Positions 1 through 8,025 of a stretch of 8,025 nt of DNA are shown one piece after another. Position numbers and translations under genes: made by a program. This DNA comes from Weeksellaceae bacterium. GTDB taxonomy: Bacteria; Bacteroidota; Bacteroidia; Flavobacteriales; Weeksellaceae. The notes under the pieces were generated by a model. That model was given only the letters and a program-made list of their open reading frames with translations, did not search any database and had not been told where the DNA came from. Location of the stretch: the NCBI GenBank assembly GCA_028698395.1, contig JAQVDG010000080.1:1-8025 (forward strand), given 5' to 3'. Numbering within the stretch: the first letter of the stretch is position 1; each line of letters begins with the position of its first letter.

Positions 1-20
1 AACTTTTAAATTACATTTAG

Positions 21-2847
<2,827 letters not shown>

Positions 2848-2876
2848 GTTTCGTATAAATGATTTGTTTATGCTTT

Positions 2877-2895
2877 TTTAGCCAAAATCGCTAAA
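2877..2895 (+). terminator. Weak hairpin 30 bp after tpl, possible terminator
   Basis: A perfect 6-bp stem (TTTAGC / GCTAAA) with a 7-base loop lies in the tpl 3' region. Only a short T-rich stretch (CATTTTC) follows, so termination is uncertain. It may instead protect the mRNA end. Confidence 0.25.
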
Positions 2896-2949
2896 CATTT
2901 TCAAAGTATAAAATTTCATCATACATCTATATCTTTTTTTATTAAAGTG

Positions 2950-2983
2950 ACCGGTTAAACCAAAGTTTGGTCGGTTGCTTTTT
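2950..2983 (+). terminator. Imperfect hairpin plus T-run, possible terminator of the NOR-like/tpl unit
   Basis: ACCG (2950-2953) can pair with CGGT (2972-2975), and ACC (2959-2961) with GGT (2969-2971) inside it, leaving a 5-base bulge. Five T residues (2979-2983) follow within a few bases, as in rho-independent terminators. It sits just before the E2 promoter, where a boundary is expected. The bulge makes the fold uncertain. Confidence 0.35.
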
Positions 2984-3004
2984 CCAGAATTCATTTAAAA
3001 TAAT

Positions 3005-3012
3005 TAGCTTTG
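3005..3012 (+). promoter_or_regulatory. Bacteroidota -7 promoter element for the E2 gene
   Basis: TAGCTTTG is a perfect match to TAnnTTTG, the -7 element used by the main sigma factor of Bacteroidetes. It lies 18 bp before the E2 ATG, giving a very short leader. The nearest upstream TTG (2975-2977) is 27 bp away, longer than the usual spacing of about 17-23, so the -33 element is poor or absent. Confidence 0.6.
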
Positions 3013-3030
3013 TGGCGCAAATTAAATATT

Positions 3031-4320
3031 ATGGCAGACTATAAATTAATATTGCCTGCAATGGGTGAAGGCGTTATGGAAGCAACGGTAATCAGTTGGT
3101 TAAAGAATGTTGGTGATTCCGTAGAGGAAGATGAATCCATCGTTGAAATTGCAACTGACAAAGTCGATTCTGAAGTTCCCTCTCCCGTTTCTGGGAAAGT
3201 GAAAGAACTTTTGGTTCAAACAGAAGAAACAGCCAAAATCGGACAAGCTATTGCTATTATTGAAGTAGAAGGCGAAGTTACTCAAACAGAAGAAACTGTA
3301 GCAGAAACGCCCAACAAAATCCAAGTAGATACGGCTGCCATTACTGAATTGGAAAAACCTTTACAAGAAAATAATCTGACTTCTTTGAGTTCTGAAAACG
3401 GAAAATTTTATTCTCCTTTAGTAAAATCCATTGCACAAACCGAAGGAGTTACAGCTACTGAACTGAACCAGTTGCAAGGTTCCGGATTAGAAGGAAGAGT
3501 TACCAAAGAAGATATATTGAAATTTGTAGCAGACAAAAAAGCAGGAAAGACAAGTTTTTCCACAACTCCATCTGAAAGCAAATCACAAATTATTCCGGTA
3601 TCAATATCGGGTGAAGATGAAATCATTGAAATGGACAGAATGCGCAAAATCATTGCCCAAAATATGGTCGATGCCAAGCGTATTGCGCCTCACGTTACTT
3701 CTTTCATCGAAGCAGATGTAACCAATATAGTTCTCTGGCGAAACAAAAACAAAGATGAGTTCCAAAAGAAAAACGGAGAAAAAATCACTTTTATGCCGAT
3801 TTTCATTGAAGCCATTGTAAAAGCAATTAAGGATTTTCCGATGATTAATATATCAGTTAACGGAGACCAAATCATCAAAAAGAAAAACATCAATATTGGT
3901 ATGGCAGCTGCTTTGCCAAGTGGAAATCTGATTGTTCCAGTAATTAAAAATGCTGACCAATATAGTTTGAGCGGATTAGCTGCACAAGTAAATGATTTGG
4001 CAAACCGGGCACGTCAAAATAAACTGAAACCGGCTGAAATTCAAGGAGGAACTTATACCATTACAAATATTGGGAGTTTTGGGAACACATTGGGAACACC
4101 AATTATCCCACAGCCTCAAGTTGCTATTTTGGCAGTAGGTGCCATCATCAAAAAACCGGCTGTTGTGGAAACACCACAAGGTGATGTGATTGCTATTCGT
4201 CACAAAATGTACTTATCCCACGCTTATGACCACAGAGTGGTTGACGGTGCCTTAGGAGGAATGTTTGTACAACGAGTTGCTCAGTATTTAGAAAGTTTTG
4301 ATTTAAACACTCCGGTATAA
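3031..4320 (+). CDS. Lipoyl-dependent E2 acyltransferase of a 2-oxoacid dehydrogenase complex
   Basis: A 429-residue soluble E2 component, which passes acyl groups from E1 to CoA via a swinging lipoyl arm. Domains in order: lipoyl domain (about 1-78) with the modified lysine Lys44 in ATDKVDSEVPSP; a Glu/Thr-rich linker; peripheral subunit-binding domain (about 126-167, YSPLVKSIA...GLEGRVTKEDIL); a second linker; and the catalytic domain (about 197-427) with the active-site motif D400-HRVVDG, catalytic His401 and Asp405. It has a single lipoyl domain and full family length. The ATG at 3031 is chosen because MADYKL opens the lipoyl domain directly and the -7 promoter element ends at 3012. No E1 or E3 gene is adjacent. 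Flavobacteria often keep the E2 of the branched-chain 2-oxoacid complex as a single gene, so branched-chain keto acids are the likely substrate, but the sequence alone does not separate this from pyruvate or 2-oxoglutarate E2. Confidence 0.93.
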   Translation: MADYKLILPAMGEGVMEATVISWLKNVGDSVEEDESIVEIATDKVDSEVPSPVSGKVKELLVQTEETAKIGQAIAIIEVEGEVTQTEETVAETPNKIQVDTAAITELEKPLQENNLTSLSSENGKFYSPLVKSIAQTEGVTATELNQLQGSGLEGRVTKEDILKFVADKKAGKTSFSTTPSESKSQIIPVSISGEDEIIEMDRMRKIIAQNMVDAKRIAPHVTSFIEADVTNIVLWRNKNKDEFQKKNGEKITFMPIFIEAIVKAIKDFPMINISVNGDQIIKKKNINIGMAAALPSGNLIVPVIKNADQYSLSGLAAQVNDLANRARQNKLKPAEIQGGTYTITNIGSFGNTLGTPIIPQPQVAILAVGAIIKKPAVVETPQGDVIAIRHKMYLSHAYDHRVVDGALGGMFVQRVAQYLESFDLNTPV

Positions 4321-4333
4321 TTTTATCTTAAAA

Positions 4334-4522
4334 TTGTATTTCAAACCACCACGGTTTGAGAAGGATTTTTCAAATTATTGGATAGATGAAAATTTAGTCA
4401 AATACAGACCTTATCCAAATGAAGAAATTATTCGTCTTACCAAAATCCCGAACAAAACGATGCTAATTTTAACAATAAAAGACAAGCGGGAAAATTATAA
4501 AAATGTAATTTTTGAAGAATAA
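4334..4522 (+). CDS. Doubtful small ORF, unrecognised (62 residues, TTG start)
   Basis: An open frame of 62 codons in the E2-yceI spacer, charged and rich in Asn, Lys, Glu and Ile (e.g. WIDENLVKYRPYPNEE, LILTIKDKRENYKN), with no signal peptide or membrane helix. I do not recognise a family. The residue make-up looks protein-like rather than random. Against it: the only early start is TTG, the first ATG is at residue 38, there is no clear ribosome site, and the E2 terminator hairpin lies within its first 9 codons. It could be a remnant of a decayed gene, a real small protein with a non-ATG start, or chance. Confidence 0.25.
   Translation: MYFKPPRFEKDFSNYWIDENLVKYRPYPNEEIIRLTKIPNKTMLILTIKDKRENYKNVIFEE
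4341..4370 (+). terminator. Hairpin terminator after the E2 gene
   Basis: A perfect 7-bp stem, TCAAACC (4341-4347) with GGTTTGA (4353-4359), closes a 5-base loop and can gain a further G-T and A-T pair at its base. TTTTT follows at 4366-4370. It begins 20 bp after the E2 stop codon, the right place to end that transcript. The T-run is 6 bases away from the stem, slightly far for a classic intrinsic terminator. Confidence 0.5.
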
Positions 4523-4641
4523 AACTAAACAAATGCAATCCTTTTTCTTCAAATTTACCTCTACCAAAATACTTTCTATTTCCCTCTCAAAAACCTAATA
4601 AAAATCATTTCTTAAAAAGCCGATTTTCAGCTCTGATTTGC

Positions 4642-4655
4642 ATGATACTTATCAG
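4642..4655. promoter_or_regulatory. Candidate Crp/Fnr-family binding site 1
   Basis: ATGATACTTATCAG contains the core TGAT-N4-ATCA and matches the Fnr consensus TTGAT-N4-ATCAA at 8 of 10 positions, with a symmetrical TGATA/TATCA arm pair. Its centre is about 110 bp before the presumed transcription start of the yceI gene. Such matches are not rare in AT-rich DNA, so this is a candidate only. Confidence 0.35.
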
Positions 4656-4710
4656 TTTTACACTCATTTTCAGCAGTTTATTAATTTAAAACAATTTCCT
4701 GACAATTTAG

Positions 4711-4724
4711 TTGATTCGGGTCAT
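4711..4724. promoter_or_regulatory. Candidate Crp/Fnr-family binding site 2, near -42
   Basis: TTGATTCGGGTCAT has a perfect left half (TTGAT) and TCA in register on the right, 8 of 10 matches to TTGAT-N4-ATCAA. If transcription starts near 4760, its centre is about 42 bp upstream, the position of class II activator sites. The promoter lacks a -33 TTG at normal spacing, which would fit activator dependence. Confidence 0.4.
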
Positions 4725-4737
4725 AAAATTTTCATGA
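4721..4737. repeat. 17-bp near-perfect dyad (possible operator)
   Basis: TCATAAAATTTTCATGA is an inverted repeat with 7 of 8 base pairs symmetrical around a central T. It overlaps the right half of the second Crp/Fnr-like box and would lie in the -30s of the yceI promoter, where a repressor could act. AT-rich composition makes part of the symmetry cheap. Confidence 0.35.
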
Positions 4738-4747
4738 TTATTTAAGG

Positions 4748-4755
4748 AAACTTTG
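4748..4755 (+). promoter_or_regulatory. Probable -7 element of the yceI-barrel unit
   Basis: AAACTTTG differs at one position from TAnnTTTG. It lies 27 bp before the chosen ATG, and no TTG sits 17-23 bp upstream of it. Confidence 0.4.
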
Positions 4756-4770
4756 TATTAGAAATTTAAA

Positions 4771-4775
4771 AAGGA
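4771..4775 (+). promoter_or_regulatory. Ribosome binding site that decides the yceI start
   Basis: AAGGA is 7 bases before the ATG at 4783 but only 1 base before the in-frame ATG at 4777, so the second ATG is the better start. It is the clearest Shine-Dalgarno sequence in the window. Confidence 0.5.
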
Positions 4776-4782
4776 AATGATT

Positions 4783-5346
4783 ATGAAAAAGTTAATTGTA
4801 AAAAAAGCATTTGTTGCAATGGTATTCTTATTATTTGCACAATTTTCAATGGCTCAGAAAACCTATCAGTTACAAGCCAAACCGGAACTGAAAATTTCAG
4901 GAACCTCTACGCTTCATGATTGGGATATGCCGTCTTCTACCGCAACGGGTACTATGACTGCTACGGAACAAGGTGGGAAACTTACTGCAATTAGTGAACT
5001 AAGCATTACTATGCCGGCAGAAAGCATCAAAAGTGGTAAAAATGCGATGGACAAAAAAGCGTATGAAGCACTTAAAACAAGTAAAAATAAAAATGTAGTT
5101 TTTACGCTGAAAAGTGCTACAAAATCAGGTGATACATGGACGTTAAACGGAACTTTCAATATTGCAGGCGTTACAAAAAACGTCAATATCAAAGCACAAG
5201 AAACTTATTCAGGAGGAAGTTTTGGGCTGAAAGGAACGTACAGTTTTAAATTATCCGATTACAATATTACGCCTCCTACCGCTGTAATGGGCACCATCAA
5301 AACAGGGAATGACGTAAAAATGACATTCAATGTAAAATTCAAATAA
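4783..5346 (+). CDS. Exported YceI-family protein (lipid/isoprenoid-binding type)
   Basis: 187 residues with a Sec signal peptide (MKK start, hydrophobic 9-22, likely cleavage after Ala24 in SMA-Q). The mature part is a YceI-type lipocalin-like barrel: GTSTLHDWDM (40-49), the typical central block MDKKAYEALKTSKNKNVVF-type (89-107), the strand GTFNIAGVTKNV, and the C-terminal FKLSDYNITPP...TGNDV (155-177). Family members with known structure bind long isoprenoid chains in the periplasm; the ligand here is unknown. An alternative ATG at 4777 adds Met-Ile. It is the first gene of a four-gene unit, 29 bp before an outer-membrane barrel gene. It resembles the third gene of the unit but is much closer to the family standard. 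Family call certain, role not. Confidence 0.9.
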   Translation: MKKLIVKKAFVAMVFLLFAQFSMAQKTYQLQAKPELKISGTSTLHDWDMPSSTATGTMTATEQGGKLTAISELSITMPAESIKSGKNAMDKKAYEALKTSKNKNVVFTLKSATKSGDTWTLNGTFNIAGVTKNVNIKAQETYSGGSFGLKGTYSFKLSDYNITPPTAVMGTIKTGNDVKMTFNVKFK

Positions 5347-5375
5347 ATCAGATACTAACGTTATAAATTATAAAA

Positions 5376-6653
5376 ATGAAAAAAATCGTATTAAGTATTG
5401 TAACTCTCGTAGGAGTTGCGCTCACCGGACAGGCTCAGGAACTTCAAAATTTCAGAACCTATGACAAAAACGGAATCAATACGTTTGAAGCGCCAAAAGA
5501 TACAGCTAGCACTTCAAATGATGTTCATGTAAAATTAGGTGCTGCGTTTGCATTGCAGTTTCAGGCTTTAACTCATGACAATGACGCTGCTTTTGTAGAT
5601 AATGGTTCAGGAGGAAATGCCAACCAACTTTACGCCATCGGAAATAACTTTAACTTAGCAACGGCTAACTTGGATTTAGATGTAAAATTGTACGACGGAG
5701 TTAATCTTCATTTAAGAACTTATCTGTCTTCCCGTCACCACCCGGAACCGTATGTAAAAGGTGGATACATCACAATTGATAAATTGGATTTTATCAAAAA
5801 AGACTTCCTTAAAAACATTATGGATAAGGTTAGTTTGAAATTCGGTCACATGGAAAATAACTATGGAGATGCGCATTTCAGAAGATCAGATAATGCTTTG
5901 GCAATTTATAATCCTTTCGTAGGAAATTACATCATGGATGCTTTCACCACAGAAGTAGGTGCAGAAGTTTATTACCGACATAACGGATGGATGGGAATGG
6001 TAGGAATCACTAACGGAAAATTAAATCAAACTGCTTCTGAAGGAACTACCAGTCCGTCAACTTTATTGAAATTAGGTTATGACAAACAAATCAACGAAAA
6101 CCTAAGAGTTCGGTTGACCGGATCCATGTATCACACAGCTCATTCTGCAAGAACTTATTTGTACGGAGGAGACAGAGCCGGTTCTCGTTATTACTTTGTG
6201 ATGGAAAACACCGCTGCTTCTTCCTCTGCTAATTTTTCTTCCGGATTGGTTGTACCCGGATTTACAAATAAATTAACTGCTTTTATGATTAACCCGTTTG
6301 TGAAATATAAAGGATTGGAATTCTTTGGTTTAGTTGAAACTGTATCCGGAAAATCTAATGCAGAAACTGACAAAAGAAGTTTCTTACAAACAGGAGCAGA
6401 ATTGGTTTATCGTTTTGGAGCGGATGAAAATTTCTATGTTGCGGGTCGATTCAATAATGTTAACGGAGAAATGGCAAACGGAGACGACATTGATGTAACC
6501 CGATTCAACTTAGGTGCCGGTTACTTTATGACAAAAAATGTAGTTGTTAAATTAGAATATGTTAACCAAAAATATGACGGATACAATGAAAACAGTATCT
6601 TACATGATGGTAAATTCAGCGGATTCGTTGCAGAAGCTGTAATCGCTTTTTAA
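5376..6653 (+). CDS. Outer-membrane beta-barrel (porin-like) protein
   Basis: 425 residues with a signal peptide (likely cleavage after Ala20, GQA-Q). From about residue 50 on it shows alternating hydrophobic/polar strands separated by Gly/Asn-rich turns (e.g. VHVKLGAAFALQFQAL, LATANLDLDVKLYDGVNLHLRTYL, FVAEAVIAF), and it ends in phenylalanine, as barrels recognised by the BAM machinery do. Aromatic residues are frequent near strand ends. There is no TonB box, plug domain or SusC/SusD motif, so this looks like a passive channel or structural barrel. The substrate is unknown. It lies between two YceI-type genes, 29 and 13 bp away, which suggests that its job is tied to their periplasmic ligand. 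A similar barrel type is often annotated only as 'porin' or hypothetical in flavobacteria. Confidence 0.75.
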   Translation: MKKIVLSIVTLVGVALTGQAQELQNFRTYDKNGINTFEAPKDTASTSNDVHVKLGAAFALQFQALTHDNDAAFVDNGSGGNANQLYAIGNNFNLATANLDLDVKLYDGVNLHLRTYLSSRHHPEPYVKGGYITIDKLDFIKKDFLKNIMDKVSLKFGHMENNYGDAHFRRSDNALAIYNPFVGNYIMDAFTTEVGAEVYYRHNGWMGMVGITNGKLNQTASEGTTSPSTLLKLGYDKQINENLRVRLTGSMYHTAHSARTYLYGGDRAGSRYYFVMENTAASSSANFSSGLVVPGFTNKLTAFMINPFVKYKGLEFFGLVETVSGKSNAETDKRSFLQTGAELVYRFGADENFYVAGRFNNVNGEMANGDDIDVTRFNLGAGYFMTKNVVVKLEYVNQKYDGYNENSILHDGKFSGFVAEAVIAF

Positions 6654-6666
6654 GAATAATTTTTTC

Positions 6667-7191
6667 ATGCGTGTCTTTAGTTATTTAATCCTTGTATCTC
6701 TTTTATTTTCCGGTTTTACACCGAATATAAACGAATTTGTACTCATCAACACCAAAACATTTAGTGTAAAGGGTTCAACTTCAATCGGGAATTTTGACTG
6801 TGATTATAATTTATCGACTAAAGACACGCTTTTTTTGAATCAGAAGAAGGGTTTATCCTACAAACTTCCGGTCAAAGAATTTGGATGTGGTAATTTTTTA
6901 CTGACCCGTGATTTCAGAAAAACTTTAAAAGAAAAAGAATATCCTTGGGTATATATTACTTTGTCTGATGTTAAAAAAACCGGAAACACTTTTCAGTATA
7001 ATTTAGAACTGAATCTTGCCGGAAAAAAGAAAACCTATTCCAACTTAAAACTAAATCCTGAAAAAGGAGGTTTAAAAGGAGGTGTTGACCTGAAATTCAG
7101 TGATTTTGACCTGAAACCGCCCCAAAAATTAGGAGGAGCCATTAAGGTAAAAGAAGATGTGAGTATTTCCATTTTACTTCGTAATTTGTAG
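6667..7191 (+). CDS. Diverged YceI-like exported protein
   Basis: 174 residues with an N-terminal hydrophobic export signal (about 3-17). The fold signature of YceI is still visible: SVKGSTSIGNFDCDY (33-47, in place of SGTSTLHDWD), a central block with RDFRKTLKEKEYPWVYI (81-97), the LNLAGKKKTY strand, and LKGGVDLKFSDFDLKPPQKLGG (136-157), which lines up with LKGTYSFKLSDYNITPP of the first gene in the unit. It lacks the His-Asp-Trp of the usual motif and has two cysteines, Cys45 and Cys74, which could form a disulfide in the periplasm. The start is the first ATG, 13 bp after the barrel gene; no Shine-Dalgarno sequence. Likely co-transcribed and acting with the same module; the ligand is unknown. 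Confidence 0.75.
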   Translation: MRVFSYLILVSLLFSGFTPNINEFVLINTKTFSVKGSTSIGNFDCDYNLSTKDTLFLNQKKGLSYKLPVKEFGCGNFLLTRDFRKTLKEKEYPWVYITLSDVKKTGNTFQYNLELNLAGKKKTYSNLKLNPEKGGLKGGVDLKFSDFDLKPPQKLGGAIKVKEDVSISILLRNL

Positions 7192-7210
7192 AAAATTTAA
7201 CTTTTAGAAG

Positions 7211-7765
7211 ATGTTCAAAACCTTACTCAGTCCGCTTTTAGTAATTATTGCAGTAATTATCCTTCCCTCAACCGGAAAAGCATTGGTTTTTTTACCGATG
7301 ATTCTTTCTTTAGCTGTAAGTTTACCCAATCACGATAAATTCAAAGTGAAATACAAGGCATTAGGTATTTTTATTTCTATTCTTCAAAGCTATACAGTCT
7401 TTGCCGGATTGGGAATCTCACTTTATCTTTTGGACGAGTTTATGCCCGAAATGTACATCGGAGAAAATGATTTTAATTTCAAAGGAATTGCTTTGGTTAC
7501 TTTCGGAGGTTATTTGGCCGCTCTTTTATTGTTTTATTTTTATTCCTTTCTTTTTCGATTGACTTACTTACGCATCAGTTTTATTGTCATTACCATCTGT
7601 TACGCTTTTGTTGTTTTGGTGATGCAAATATTTTCAAACAATGAATTCCTACAATTCGGAGTAGAAAAATTTACTTCCTTTCTTATTTCCTGGCTGATTT
7701 TTATGAGCTTTGCTTATAGTCTGTGTTTGAATAACATCATTATTGCACGACAAATTAAACATTAA
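7211..7765 (+). CDS. Hypothetical six-helix inner-membrane protein
   Basis: 184 residues, very hydrophobic, with about six membrane segments (near 5-19, 24-39, 48-74, 92-115, 121-141, 155-176). There is a basic loop (HDKFKVKYK, 41-49) after helix 2 and an acidic loop (78-91) between helices 3 and 4, suggesting opposite sides of the membrane. No catalytic motif, haem ligand pattern or transporter signature was recognised. It starts 19 bp after the second yceI-like gene and is the last gene of the unit; its stop is 4 bp from the stop of a convergent gene. YceI genes elsewhere often neighbour b-type cytochrome b561-like proteins, but this protein has only His41 and the terminal His184, both outside the helices, so a haem-binding cytochrome is unlikely. 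Confidence 0.7.
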   Translation: MFKTLLSPLLVIIAVIILPSTGKALVFLPMILSLAVSLPNHDKFKVKYKALGIFISILQSYTVFAGLGISLYLLDEFMPEMYIGENDFNFKGIALVTFGGYLAALLLFYFYSFLFRLTYLRISFIVITICYAFVVLVMQIFSNNEFLQFGVEKFTSFLISWLIFMSFAYSLCLNNIIIARQIKH

Positions 7766-7769
7766 TTTA

Positions 7770-8025
7770 TCAAATTGCATTTTCGTCGCCTACGATCATC
7801 AGTTTGACTGTTTTGTAAATGATGTATATATCCAGTAAAAATGACCAATTTCGGACATAATAAATATCGGTTCGAATCCGCTTTTCCATGTCTTTATCGG
7901 AATCAACAGCACCTCTGTAGCCCCGAACTTGTGCCAAACCGGTGATTCCGGGTTTTACATAATGCCGAAGCGAATAACGTTTAATAATTTCGGAATAAGT
8001 TTCATTCTCAGACACCATGTGCGGT
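7770..8025 (-). CDS. Undecaprenyl-phosphate sugar-1-phosphate transferase, C-terminal part (partial)
   Basis: The last 85 or so codons of a gene that enters from the right edge. The visible residues start at PHMVSENE and include the hallmark RHYVKPGITGLAQVRGYRG, then RIRTDIYYVRNWSFLLDIYIIYKT, the C-terminal signature of the bacterial sugar transferase family (WcaJ/WbaP/EpsL type, Pfam Bac_transf). These inner-membrane enzymes load the first sugar phosphate onto undecaprenyl phosphate to start exopolysaccharide, capsule or O-antigen units. The Met at 8016-8018 is internal: the frame stays open to the edge, and PHM is part of a conserved motif, usually GPRPH. The long spacing of the family means that most of the protein lies outside the window. 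The sugar specificity cannot be told from this end. Confidence 0.92.
   Translation of the reverse strand, partial: PHMVSENETYSEIIKRYSLRHYVKPGITGLAQVRGYRGAVDSDKDMEKRIRTDIYYVRNWSFLLDIYIIYKTVKLMIVGDENAI

Larger units (their letters stand above)
4523..4782. other. Regulatory spacer upstream of the yceI-barrel unit
   Basis: About 260 bp without a supported gene. It is AT-rich and holds two Crp/Fnr-like palindromes (4642-4655 and 4711-4724), a 17-bp dyad (4721-4737), a -7-like element (4748-4755) and a ribosome site (4771-4775), each listed separately. Nothing else was seen in 4523-4641: no RNA gene, repeat or ORF of note. Confidence 0.7.

Noticed and set aside
1..20. End of an upstream gene (stops at 7-9 and 18-20)
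   Set aside because: Two different frames offer a stop and fewer than seven codons are visible, so neither frame can be supported.
3010..3030. Upstream TTG start for the E2 protein
   Set aside because: The TTG overlaps the -7 promoter element, and the extra seven residues precede the standard MADYKL start of the lipoyl domain.
2848..3030. Small RNA or riboswitch in the tpl-E2 spacer
   Set aside because: Only two short hairpins and a promoter were found; no conserved riboswitch core was recognised.
4777..4782. Earlier ATG for the first yceI gene
   Set aside because: Only one base separates it from the AAGGA ribosome site; the ATG at 4783 has normal spacing and gives a typical MKK signal peptide.
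4914..5192. Minus-strand ORF opposite the first yceI gene
   Set aside because: Its low-complexity hydrophobic sequence is the shadow of a clear YceI-family gene; no start signal or known family.
8016..8018. ATG as the start of a short minus-strand protein
   Set aside because: The frame is open to the window edge and the preceding Pro-His belongs to a conserved sugar transferase motif, so the gene is cut by the edge.

Overview
The window looks like chromosomal DNA of a member of the Bacteroidota, most likely the family Flavobacteriaceae. Four things point there: AT-rich DNA, short spacers mostly without Shine-Dalgarno sequences, a perfect flavobacterial -7 element (TAnnTTTG) before the E2 gene, and gene types typical of flavobacteria (YceI proteins of the 'STLHDW' kind, an outer-membrane barrel with an N-terminal signal peptide, a lone 2-oxoacid dehydrogenase E2, and a WcaJ-type sugar transferase). 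No RNA gene, insertion sequence, CRISPR array or obvious transferred island was seen.

Region 1 (21-2847) is a two-gene unit. The first gene encodes a 12-helix haem-copper-oxidase-like subunit closest in layout to NorB (nitric oxide reductase), with some cbb3-like features. Two positions that normally carry metal-binding histidines are different: helix 6 has Tyr191 where the first metal-B histidine should be, and the helix-10 HxH motif reads H-T-M. Thirteen bases later comes a complete tyrosine phenol-lyase with every catalytic residue of the Citrobacter enzyme. It is not tryptophanase, although automatic annotation often confuses the two.

Region 2 (2848-4322) holds two weak hairpins that may end the first unit, a promoter, and a stand-alone E2 acyltransferase of a 2-oxoacid dehydrogenase complex (lipoyl, subunit-binding and catalytic domains all intact). 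A clean hairpin with a downstream T-run follows it. A small unrecognised ORF lies across that hairpin and is doubtful.

Region 3 (4523-7765) starts with about 260 bp of regulatory DNA that contains two TGAT-N4-(A)TCA-type candidate Crp/Fnr boxes and a 17-bp dyad. Next is a tightly packed four-gene unit: exported YceI protein, outer-membrane barrel, diverged second YceI-like exported protein, and a six-helix membrane protein. The spacing (29, 13 and 19 bp) suggests co-transcription. Together they look like a periplasm/outer-membrane module, perhaps handling a lipophilic ligand; the substrate is unknown.

Region 4 (7770-8025, minus strand) is the C-terminal end of an undecaprenyl-phosphate sugar-1-phosphate transferase. 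It converges on region 3 with only 4 bp between stop codons, so an exopolysaccharide or capsule locus probably begins at the right edge.

The strongest candidate for something unusual is the NOR-like subunit with altered metal ligands and its pairing with tyrosine phenol-lyase. The YceI-barrel-YceI-membrane unit with possible redox-type regulation comes second.
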